Source: Methanolobus sp. ZRKC5
Lineage (GTDB): Archaea; Halobacteriota; Methanosarcinia; Methanosarcinales; Methanosarcinaceae
Assembly (NCBI RefSeq): GCF_038446525.1
Contig: NZ_CP151792.1
Coordinates: 558,001 to 622,000 of the forward strand
Length of the DNA stretch: 64,000 nt
Direction of reading: 5' to 3'
Below, in pieces: positions 18,339 to 26,246 of the stretch. Every line of letters begins with the position of its first letter. Position 1 is the stretch's first letter. The notes beneath the pieces were generated by a model. That model had not been told where the DNA came from and did not search any database. It saw only the letters and a program-made list of their open reading frames with translations. A program made the translations under genes and the position numbers.

Positions 18339-19463
18339 TTAATTCCCCTGATTAAAATAAGATCTCATTGATTCCCAGAGAATTTCCATCTCTTCCTGAG
18401 GTGTATTCAGTGGTATCTCACATCCGGTGGATAGTATAAATCCCTTATCAGGAGCTGCATCCATACAACTCTTTACTTCGGCAGCGATATTGTCGAACCT
18501 TCCTGAATTGAATGTATAGGGATTGATATTTCCCATCAGGCATATACCTGAATCATTGAAGTCTTTGAAATCCCTGAAACAATATCTTTCACTGCAACCA
18601 ATGTGCTTATGGTTGTGGAGTTTCACGCAATCTACCCCATACTTTTTCCCGAGTGCCTCCACATTTCCGAAGAATAAATTCAAAGCATCGGGTTCAAGAG
18701 CCAGTTCCAGTTCATGGAATGCATGGTTTGCACAGTTATGCGATATTACATAAGCTCCTCTATCCTGTATGTGTGAATATAATTTCTTAGAATACTGAAA
18801 ACCAAATTCCTTTGCCATTTCCAGACTGAAAAGATCAGAAGTGCTGCCGCCGTTCTCAATAAATGCACCGTCTGCGCCTGCATCAAGCATCATATCTGCA
18901 AAGGTTATGCAACTATCAGTAAGGACATCAAGCAGTGCATGAAAATTATCCGGATTCTTCATCATTTCAATGAACATCCTGCTCCCTTCCATTAACTGGG
19001 AAGCAAGCATGAGAGGAGTAAGGAGCGCACCGCTTATGAAAACCTCATCTCCAAGCTCTTTTTTGAGCAAGGATATGGACTCTACAATGGTCTGTACTCT
19101 TTCTGAGCGTTCTATGGCAACCTGATCTATATTCTCATATTCTTTTGCAGACTTTAGAGGAAAACGGACTATTGAAGGATAAGCATCTTTCTTGATGTTT
19201 ATTTTCGCCCCAAAAGCCTCAGCTTCCACTAGCAAACATCCCCATGGAGACATTACATTGTCATGGTGATACATTTCCCTTGCTAATATCTGTGCTCTGG
19301 CAATGCCTTTTGCAGAATAGTAAACATCCTCCATGCTTGCATTCATCTGCTCAAGCACCGCATCACCAGCGCCGAACCACAAATAACCCAGTGGTGTTCT
19401 GTCCACTTCTTTTAATTCAAGAGCGTTGATAAAACGCTCATTTGAAGTCATCTCATCAGGCAT
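18339..19463 (-). CDS. URO-D family methyltransferase (stand-alone)
   Basis: The protein of 374 residues has the URO-D fold, with the start SNERFINALELKEVDRTPLGYLWFG. The zinc ligand motif is VISHNCANHAF, with the second Cys in LSTGCEIPLNTP near the end. It therefore probably activates a thiol or another methyl donor/acceptor for transfer to or from a corrinoid. It is much more divergent than the MtaA-like protein of the same operon, and closer in its ends to the methyltransferase half of the fused protein at 23206-25110. Whether it works on the substrate side or the CoM side is not clear. It lies 12 bp downstream of the chaperonin-like gene. Confidence 0.87.
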   Translation of the reverse strand: MPDEMTSNERFINALELKEVDRTPLGYLWFGAGDAVLEQMNASMEDVYYSAKGIARAQILAREMYHHDNVMSPWGCLLVEAEAFGAKINIKKDAYPSIVRFPLKSAKEYENIDQVAIERSERVQTIVESISLLKKELGDEVFISGALLTPLMLASQLMEGSRMFIEMMKNPDNFHALLDVLTDSCITFADMMLDAGADGAFIENGGSTSDLFSLEMAKEFGFQYSKKLYSHIQDRGAYVISHNCANHAFHELELALEPDALNLFFGNVEALGKKYGVDCVKLHNHKHIGCSERYCFRDFKDFNDSGICLMGNINPYTFNSGRFDNIAAEVKSCMDAAPDKGFILSTGCEIPLNTPQEEMEILWESMRSYFNQGN

Positions 19464-19475
19464 TTAACTCCCCCA

Positions 19476-21110
19476 TCAGGACTTTTTCAATACGATCCTA
19501 TCAATTCTCAACATATTGCTTACAGCCTCGGTAGCCGCGATAATAGCCATTTGTTTAATGCTGAAAGAATCATATACTGGAGGGTTATTGGCAACGACAT
19601 TTCGTGTAAGATCAATTCTGCTGTCGATTCCCTTATTATAGGAATTGAGCATTTTCGTTATCACATCCACTTCATTGAGACCCACGTTTCGTGCGAGTGT
19701 TCTGGGAATCTCTTCAAGGGCGTTTGCATATTCGATAACTGCGAGTTGCTCTTTCCCTTCAATGGTGGAAGAATACTGCCTGAGCATCTGTGAGAGCACA
19801 AATTCGATATCCCCTCCCCCTCTGACAGCAAGAGGATTCTTCAGTATGAATGCAGCATTATTGACTGCATCATCTACTGCTTCCTCGATCTTTTCAAGAC
19901 CATACCTGAAAGGCTCCCATATCATGATCGTGGATATCAGCTGATCACTGACAGAAAGGAAAAGGAAATGCTCCTCGTTTCTTTTTTCGACCTTCGCCTC
20001 ATCGGCAAAACCCAGATCATGAGGGAGTATATCATCCCTGATGGAAAGAATGCTTGCACCTGTTGCCTTTGAGACCATCTCCATATCCCTTATCTTCAGT
20101 TTCTGGAAAAGCAGGATACCATGTTTTGCAAGTGATGCTTCAACAGATTCATCCACATCTCCTTCACAAAATACAAGGTTAGCCCCGGAAGCAATTATCT
20201 TCTGTGACATGGCTTTCAGATTTCGTTCCTGTCCATGGAAGATAAGCCTTGGATCGCCGAGATCATCTATTCTTAGATTGCGCTGGGAATTTATGATCTT
20301 GCTCTCAAATTTCACATTGCCATTAATCATAAGGACGCTTGCATTTTCCAAATGAAAAGGCATGTCAGATCTTGCAGGTCTTTCATCCAGGACCATTCCT
20401 GAAATAGATTCTATAGATGGGGCACCTACCTTTTTTATAACTTTGACATAATCGTTTAGATCTATGTGACCATCACCATAGGTATCCCTGATCTTTGAAA
20501 GTGTCTTCAGAACGATATCAGCTATTATCCGGGCCTGATGGGGTTCAGCCCCTTTACTCAGGCTGGCATTCTCTATGACAGAATGAAGATCACTGTCAGA
20601 ACTTATCCGAATACTCTCATAGTTGAGGATATCGTACACTTTGTTCAGAGCAAGCTGGTATCCTTTTATGATAGTTGTTGGATGCAGGCCATAATCCACG
20701 AGTTTAGCAGCATTCTCGATAAGAGAAGCAGCGATTATCACTGCGGTCTTTGTACCATCACCACATACTCTGTCCATGGACATGGCAAGTTCTTTGAGGG
20801 ATGTGACCACAGGATGTAACACATCGATCTGTTCGATTATGGTCTTTCCGTCACTTGTCAGGTAAACGTCATCTGTAGGACTAATTATTATCTTGCTCGA
20901 TCCACAGGGTCCAAAAGAGGATATAAGTAGATCCTTAATATCCCTGGAAGCATGTAGCATCTCGTATATCAGACCATCTTCTTCAACATCATCCTTGATT
21001 CCAATACGATTGCGCACACTCTGACGCAGAGCATCCATATTATCCAGTGCATTCATAGTGTTCATGTTTCCTGCATTCATATTTCCTGCATATTCCAGTG
21101 AAGTGCTCAT
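19476..21110 (-). CDS. Divergent group II chaperonin (thermosome-like)
   Basis: The protein of 544 residues is full length for a thermosome subunit. ATPase motifs are present but altered compared with the standard thermosome of this window (48815-50434): GPKG becomes GPCG (residues 67-70), LTNDG becomes LTSDG (84-88), and GDGTTSAV becomes GDGTKTAV (117-124). The catalytic Asp region (EEAVDDAVNNAA), the GGGDIE turn and the region EGKEQLAVIEYANALEEIPRTLA are kept. The N-terminus is rich in Met and Asn, and there is no Gly-Met tail. The start ATGA overlaps the stop of the hydantoinase-like gene, which indicates translational coupling. A dedicated folding or assembly machine for the methyltransferase or activase proteins is likely. 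Divergent extra Hsp60 lineages are known in Methanosarcina acetivorans. Confidence 0.88.
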   Translation of the reverse strand: MSTSLEYAGNMNAGNMNTMNALDNMDALRQSVRNRIGIKDDVEEDGLIYEMLHASRDIKDLLISSFGPCGSSKIIISPTDDVYLTSDGKTIIEQIDVLHPVVTSLKELAMSMDRVCGDGTKTAVIIAASLIENAAKLVDYGLHPTTIIKGYQLALNKVYDILNYESIRISSDSDLHSVIENASLSKGAEPHQARIIADIVLKTLSKIRDTYGDGHIDLNDYVKVIKKVGAPSIESISGMVLDERPARSDMPFHLENASVLMINGNVKFESKIINSQRNLRIDDLGDPRLIFHGQERNLKAMSQKIIASGANLVFCEGDVDESVEASLAKHGILLFQKLKIRDMEMVSKATGASILSIRDDILPHDLGFADEAKVEKRNEEHFLFLSVSDQLISTIMIWEPFRYGLEKIEEAVDDAVNNAAFILKNPLAVRGGGDIEFVLSQMLRQYSSTIEGKEQLAVIEYANALEEIPRTLARNVGLNEVDVITKMLNSYNKGIDSRIDLTRNVVANNPPVYDSFSIKQMAIIAATEAVSNMLRIDRIVLKKS

Positions 21111-23041
21111 ATTACCCCCTTAGGGGAACCAACGGCTACCCCTACGATCTTTGTCTCAAGGGGCACTGTTCCAATACTCCCGATATTATTACATTCAAGA
21201 TCGAACCTTACATTATCCATACTTAATCCGTAGCCGGACATATACTCTGAAACTGTGCTGTTGACAAGGGAATTGGCCATGTCAAGAGCACCCTGATAAT
21301 CATCGAACATTTGTCTTCCTTTTTCAGAGAATAACAGATACTGTGAACTGCCCGAGCCTGCTGGCCTTATCAGTACTTCTTCCCTGTAAACCACATTACC
21401 GACAAGGGCACCTACAGCATTACCCACTTCATGGTACTGCGGAAGCCTTATGTCCGCATCAATGAAATATTTCATATCTTTCAAATATGGAGCTACCGGA
21501 GCACCCACCATTACCACGGGGGTCTTTATCGTGAATTTCATTAGTTCTGTGCCGCTCAATATTTTTTCCAGATCTGTTTTCTTCACTTTGTCTGCACAGT
21601 GTGCAATGAGATTGAGTACGATCTCTCTGGCAACATCTTCTTTGAGTTTGGCGCAGAGATCAAAGGGTTCCATAGAAGTGTATTCTGAAAGGATCGAGGC
21701 CCCAAGCATCGATGCACTGGAATCCCATCTTGTATAGGCACCGGTAACATGCAGGACATCGGTCGGGGTGAAGCCCACTTGTTTTACATATCTTTTCTGT
21801 ATGAGCTTTCTCAGGATACCTTCGAACATCAGAGCATGTTTATTTGTCTTAGAGGCAATATCCGATATAGAGGATGGTTCGTCTGTAATTGCATCGAATA
21901 TTTCCATCTCTTCTACCTCAAGTTCAGAGGTTGGCAGGGAATGAGATTTTGCTCCATTGGATATGAAGAATGTTGTTGGCTGGATGATATCGTTCATTAT
22001 GCGACTTGAAATCTTTTCAGCATTCTGCAATTTCCTTACGATGGACGGGAATTCAGTAGCACAAAGACATAGGGGTATGACCCTGTTAGGTCCGATATGC
22101 GCTTTTTCCTTCATCCATACATGACTGTCTCCTCCAATGGCAGAAGTGTTCATTTTAATAGCTTTGACCATTGTATCCCAATCACCGACAACAGCACCGG
22201 AACTGCTGATGGCAGGCATGCCATCAAGGATCATAGAAATATCCGTACTTGTACCTCCAACATCTATGGTCAGGCACTCCTTTAGACCTGCTAGATGTGC
22301 AGCGCCCAGCAGGCTCGCAGCAGGTCCGGAAAAAATGGATTCAACTGGTTTTTTTAGTGCCTCTTCGATCCTGACAAGCGATCCGTCACATCTCATCATC
22401 ATTAAGACCGAATTGATGTTCTTATCCTGCATCACTGACCTTACAGACCTTATGAACTGGTCTATTACCGGAATCAGCTGGGCATTAAGAAGTGCTGTCA
22501 AAGTCCTTTCGTAAGCTCCAAGTTCCATGGAAAGTTCATGTCCGCAAACAACAGGGAGATCTGTCAGCTCCTGGATCATCTCTTTGATCATCAGTTCATG
22601 TTCCGGGTTGCGTACTCCGAAATACGATGATACAGCAAAGGAAGATACCTTGCGTTGATTCATTGTAACAAAATCTTTCACATTCTTCAGGTTGCCCAGT
22701 GGTTCTGCTTCATTTCCATCGGCATCATGACCGCCTTCTATGGAAAGGATATGATCTGTCGGAATTTTTCGGGATATATTATAGCCAATAAGTATGAGAC
22801 CTGCAGGGTACCCTTTATCCTCCAATGTGGTGTTGGTAGCGAGTGTGGTGGATACTGAAGTGAATCTCACATTAGCAAGATATTCGGCTTTAAGGCCATC
22901 AATTGAATTTATTATGCCCTTGATCAGATCAGGGTAAGTAGTAAGCGATTTGTTTGAATCTATTATTGATCCATCTTCAAGATCCATGATTACGGCATCT
23001 GTATATGTGCCGCCAGTATCTATTCCAAGCCCGAGATTCAT
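21107..23041 (-). CDS. Hydantoinase/oxoprolinase A-like ASKHA protein
   Basis: From the ATG at 23041 the protein has about 644 residues. The N-terminal hydantoinase A domain starts NLGLGIDTGGTYTDAVIMDL, and a second phosphate-binding motif TIDVGGTSTDISMILDG follows in the centre. Both are typical of HyuA and of ATP-using activators with the ASKHA fold. A winged-helix-like insertion (AITDEPSSISDIASKTNKHA) lies in the middle. Typical HyuA enzymes open hydantoin or oxoproline rings with ATP and need a HyuB partner. No HyuB gene is here, so a role as ATPase partner of the corrinoid system is possible. GGTGAT 4 nt upstream supports the start; the frame extends upstream to 23119 without family similarity. 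It is translationally coupled to the chaperonin gene. Confidence 0.87.
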   Translation of the reverse strand: MNLGLGIDTGGTYTDAVIMDLEDGSIIDSNKSLTTYPDLIKGIINSIDGLKAEYLANVRFTSVSTTLATNTTLEDKGYPAGLILIGYNISRKIPTDHILSIEGGHDADGNEAEPLGNLKNVKDFVTMNQRKVSSFAVSSYFGVRNPEHELMIKEMIQELTDLPVVCGHELSMELGAYERTLTALLNAQLIPVIDQFIRSVRSVMQDKNINSVLMMMRCDGSLVRIEEALKKPVESIFSGPAASLLGAAHLAGLKECLTIDVGGTSTDISMILDGMPAISSSGAVVGDWDTMVKAIKMNTSAIGGDSHVWMKEKAHIGPNRVIPLCLCATEFPSIVRKLQNAEKISSRIMNDIIQPTTFFISNGAKSHSLPTSELEVEEMEIFDAITDEPSSISDIASKTNKHALMFEGILRKLIQKRYVKQVGFTPTDVLHVTGAYTRWDSSASMLGASILSEYTSMEPFDLCAKLKEDVAREIVLNLIAHCADKVKKTDLEKILSGTELMKFTIKTPVVMVGAPVAPYLKDMKYFIDADIRLPQYHEVGNAVGALVGNVVYREEVLIRPAGSGSSQYLLFSEKGRQMFDDYQGALDMANSLVNSTVSEYMSGYGLSMDNVRFDLECNNIGSIGTVPLETKIVGVAVGSPKGVI

Positions 23042-23170
23042 TGTTATCACCTTTTGTATGGAGGGTTTATGTGGAGGTGGAGTGGTTTGCCTCTTCTGTG
23101 GAGATAGGAGGTTTACCACCCAATGGATATAGACCTCATAAAGTGATTTTTAAATCACGTATGAGAATAA

Positions 23171-23206
23171 AAAAAGGAAAAGCAGGGGGAAGTGATAGTT
23201 CCTGCT
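23171..23206 (-). terminator. Hairpin with T-run inside the operon (attenuator)
   Basis: On the minus strand, AGCAGG (overlapping the stop codon of the fused methyltransferase gene) pairs with CCTGCT after a 14-nt loop, and a T-rich tail follows. It separates the first structural gene from the accessory genes and could lower their expression relative to it. Confidence 0.55.
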
Positions 23207-25110
23207 TATCCGAATATCTTTTTCTGAAGGTCAGGACCCAGTTCCTTTGCTACATCTACCATTGCCTTCACGGTCGAAAGAGGTCCTCCTGGAGGAATCT
23301 CACAACCAGACGTCATTACATACTTGGATTGCAATCCACTCTCCTTGAGTACGGGGAGCACACCTTCAAGCAGATCCTTTGTGTCATCCTTTATCTTCTG
23401 AACACCTGCAGGAGTATTATCCATGAACTCTATCGGATTGAGCTCTCCCATCATACAACATGTATCACCATATTTTGGAATTAGGTCTGCATAGTTCTGT
23501 GAACCCTTGCCTCTTAGCTTTGGATAGTATGCGTAGCTGAACAACTGAGTTCCGAATTTCTTGATCTGTGTGTCAAAGTGTACTGCATCTGCACAGTTGT
23601 GTATCATGTAGGGCTGGTCGTATTTCTTGAATATTGGCAAATGCTGGTCATGTACGAACTTTCCATCGAACTTCCAGTAGTCCTCCTCGCTCATGATCAC
23701 ATTGTTGGACCAGAGGTTATCAATACACAATGCATTACAGGCACTTTCTTCAAAGAACAGTTCAGACACCTGGCAGATGTAATCTGTACATTTCTGGACT
23801 GCTTCAAGTACCACATCAGGATGTGTCTTCATGTCCATCAGGACACGGTCTGCACCCATAAGTTGGGTAAGGGTAAGCAGGGGACCTTCATGGAATCCGA
23901 CAAATGGTGTATCAAGTTCCTTGTTAAGTTTCTCAGTAGCCGCCTTGGAAGCCATTATAAGCTCATAGGCACGAGTACCTTCCTTAACCTCAGGAACTTC
24001 TATACTTTCATATGCCTCAAGGTGTCCTTCGGATGAAGGTGTGTCATCTTCAGGGTACTTGATCTTGCATCCAAAGTCAGCTGATGTTGCAGAAAGGTCG
24101 ATGAGCCCTACGAACATGTCCGTATCCAGATATTTGGATCCCAGGTAAGCACTCTCAACGAACGCATTGATGTCAGTAGCATACTCCTTGTAGTTGACAT
24201 CGGCAAATTTCCTCAAAACTCCACAGGCTAGTGGATATACCGGTAATCTGTCGACCTTTTTATCGCCCAGTGAAGCCAGGGTCCTGTCCATATGGGTCAT
24301 TTCTTCTTTCGTCTTGACAGCTACACTCTCAAAATCTGCAATTATTTGCTTTGCAGTTTCCAGACCTACATCTGTCTTTCCTTTTACCGTCTTTTTAGAC
24401 AGAATCTCTCTGTATTTGACCTTGCCAAGTGAGATTTTCTCCTCGCTCCATCTCTGTTCAGCAGGGGCAAGTTTGCTTACTGCATCCTTTGCCCATTCCG
24501 TAGCTGCAAGGGAATCAGGATGTGTAGAGTCTGCACCAATCTTTTCTGCGAATTCTGGGGAAACAGGTGCTCCTCCTATCATGACTATAAGGGAATCTCT
24601 GATACCTTCCTCCTGCAGCATCTCAATTACCCTTTCCATGTTGGTCATGGTAGTTGTCATTAAGGCACTCATGGAAACCAGGTCTGCTTTCTTCTCCTTC
24701 GCCACTTCAATGAATTTCTCGACTGGCACATCGTGACCCAGATCAATCATATCAAAACCGGATGCGGACATCATTGTCTTGACAAGGTTCTTTCCGATAT
24801 CATGGACATCTCCCTCGATGGTTCCTATAACACCCACGGAACGCTCTGCTCCTGCCTCTACTTTCATATGTGGGGTCAGTATATCCATACCTGCATACAT
24901 GGCACCAGATGCGATGAGCAGGTGTGGCACAAAGGCTTCACCCTTTTCATACTTGTCACTTACAATGATCATTCCTTTTGCAAGTCCGTCCACAATTGCC
25001 TCGTAAGGATCCACTCCGTCTTCAAGGGCTTTTTGTGCAAGTTCTTCTGCAAGGTCGTCGTCACCGTCGACTACAGCTTCCGCTAATTGGTTCAAGATTG
25101 CTGCTTTCAT
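23206..25110 (-). CDS. Fused corrinoid protein and URO-D methyltransferase
   Basis: From the ATG at 25110, with GGAGG 6 nt upstream, the protein has 634 residues. Residues 1-210 form a corrinoid protein of the MtaC/MtbC type. It has a helical cap, then the base-off B12 motif GDVHDIGKNLV (D101, H103, G106), SMSALMTTTM and IGGAPVS. After a linker (about 215-280) comes a URO-D methyltransferase domain with zinc ligands HNCADAV and TSGCEIPPGG. This design matches the MtsD/MtsF/MtsH proteins that use methylated sulfides in Methanosarcina. The substrate here is not proven. It is the first structural gene of the island, preceded by an intergenic region with repeated palindromes, and followed by an intercistronic hairpin. 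Confidence 0.9.
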   Translation of the reverse strand: MKAAILNQLAEAVVDGDDDLAEELAQKALEDGVDPYEAIVDGLAKGMIIVSDKYEKGEAFVPHLLIASGAMYAGMDILTPHMKVEAGAERSVGVIGTIEGDVHDIGKNLVKTMMSASGFDMIDLGHDVPVEKFIEVAKEKKADLVSMSALMTTTMTNMERVIEMLQEEGIRDSLIVMIGGAPVSPEFAEKIGADSTHPDSLAATEWAKDAVSKLAPAEQRWSEEKISLGKVKYREILSKKTVKGKTDVGLETAKQIIADFESVAVKTKEEMTHMDRTLASLGDKKVDRLPVYPLACGVLRKFADVNYKEYATDINAFVESAYLGSKYLDTDMFVGLIDLSATSADFGCKIKYPEDDTPSSEGHLEAYESIEVPEVKEGTRAYELIMASKAATEKLNKELDTPFVGFHEGPLLTLTQLMGADRVLMDMKTHPDVVLEAVQKCTDYICQVSELFFEESACNALCIDNLWSNNVIMSEEDYWKFDGKFVHDQHLPIFKKYDQPYMIHNCADAVHFDTQIKKFGTQLFSYAYYPKLRGKGSQNYADLIPKYGDTCCMMGELNPIEFMDNTPAGVQKIKDDTKDLLEGVLPVLKESGLQSKYVMTSGCEIPPGGPLSTVKAMVDVAKELGPDLQKKIFG

Positions 25111-25460
25111 AATTTTCCTCCAAAAGTTAGATTGGTTTTTACAGTGATCTTTCATTTCTCACTGTTAACAAAGAACAGTATTTTAGTTGAGGTATATATC
25201 ATAACCTCCGGTTATTTATTAACGCCGTTAACATCAAAAACCACACATTATTTTGAGTGGGGTCGTAATCCTATGAATGAACGCCCTATAATTAACGCCG
25301 TTAACAAAGGAACAGAACTCCAATAAGATTAATGACTTTAATCAAATCAATGGCTTTGATCTGATGAATGCAAAAGTAAAACGCATTCATGCAATATATT
25401 TCAAAGTCAAAACAAATAGAATTATTCTGGAGAAAATATCTCCTATATGATTGCCGAATC
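25111..25460 (-). promoter_or_regulatory. Control region of the fused methyltransferase gene
   Basis: This gene-free stretch of 350 bp holds three kinds of signal. A TATA-like string GATATATACC (25191-25200, minus strand) would place transcription start near 25170. The 14-mer TTAACGCCGTTAAC occurs at 25219-25232 and 25292-25305 on the plus strand, with a related GTTAACAAAGAACAG at 25164-25178. The last copy at 25292 also continues into GTTAACAAAGGAACAG. TAACC-TCC-GGTTA lies at 25202-25214. Further upstream, ATGAATGC/GCATTCAT (25364-25390) forms a perfect 8-bp inverted repeat that may end the regulator transcript. All assignments are from pattern only. Confidence 0.6.
25219..25305. promoter_or_regulatory. 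Paired palindromic operator-like sites
   Basis: Two identical copies of TTAACGCCGTTAAC (25219-25232 and 25292-25305) lie 73 bp apart upstream of the TATA-like box. Each is a palindrome with 6-bp arms around one base. The adjacent Msr-like HTH regulator is the obvious candidate to bind them. Confidence 0.6.
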
Positions 25461-26246
25461 TCAGATACCTGTAACTTCTTGTGACATCTTTCTGAAGAAC
25501 TGATACATGTCTTCTCCCCACACCAATGCGTTCATTTCAAAACTCATCATAGCATGATTGTGAAACATGCCGTTCTTATAGAACAAAGTCAATGAGAGGA
25601 ATCTGTCTGTTACTACACTGGATGCAAAACCTATATCGTCTTTGCACACAAAAAGTTCCGTATTTTCCATCCCGAGATAATCCTGCAATTGTTCGAAATA
25701 CTCCGTTTCAAATCTTTCAAACACAGGCTCCGTTATGACGAGTGAAATTCGGACACCTTTTCTGGCAAGTTCAATGTACTTATAGGGATAAGCTGGACTG
25801 AATGAAGAAGAAATTTCCATGATGTATTTTGACTGTACGAGATTTTCAGTGAACCTTTTCGGTAATTCATACATGCGATTAAGTTCCGGCTCAACAACTT
25901 CACAGGAACCCAGTTCTTCTATTCTCTCAAGAAGATATATCGGAATATTTTTAACTTTATGATTTTCCCAGTATTGTTTATTATCTTCGAAGACCATTAA
26001 GATGTGTAAAAGAGGAACCATTTTTTTTACGATCACCTCTCCAAAACTCGAAAGCCTGTAATAATCATTTTCATAAAGTATTATACCCTGATCGATGAGG
26101 ATCTTAATCTGTGTCATCATGGCACTGGAAGTGACATTGAGTGTATTTTTAATCTCATCGATGTTCATAGGTTTTTCTATCAGCAGGATGAGCAGATCTT
26201 TTCTTTTGTCGGATAGAAAGAGAATACCTAACAAAGCTAATTTCAT
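25461..26246 (-). CDS. Msr/FilR1-like winged-helix regulator (DUF1724)
   Basis: The 261-residue protein has an N-terminal winged helix (DLLILLIEKPMNIDEIKNTL, then VTSSAMMTQIKILIDQGII) and a C-terminal DUF1724-type domain (SKYIMEISSSFSPAYPYKYI ... VITEPVFERF). This layout is that of the methyltransferase-specific regulators MsrF, MsrC and MsrG of Methanosarcina, which activate methyl-sulfide methyltransferase genes, and of FilR1. It is encoded directly upstream of the fused corrinoid/methyltransferase gene and overlaps the kinase gene by 4 bp (ATGA), so kinase and regulator are made together. It probably controls the fused gene through the palindromes at 25219-25305. Confidence 0.85.
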   Translation of the reverse strand: MKLALLGILFLSDKRKDLLILLIEKPMNIDEIKNTLNVTSSAMMTQIKILIDQGIILYENDYYRLSSFGEVIVKKMVPLLHILMVFEDNKQYWENHKVKNIPIYLLERIEELGSCEVVEPELNRMYELPKRFTENLVQSKYIMEISSSFSPAYPYKYIELARKGVRISLVITEPVFERFETEYFEQLQDYLGMENTELFVCKDDIGFASSVVTDRFLSLTLFYKNGMFHNHAMMSFEMNALVWGEDMYQFFRKMSQEVTGI

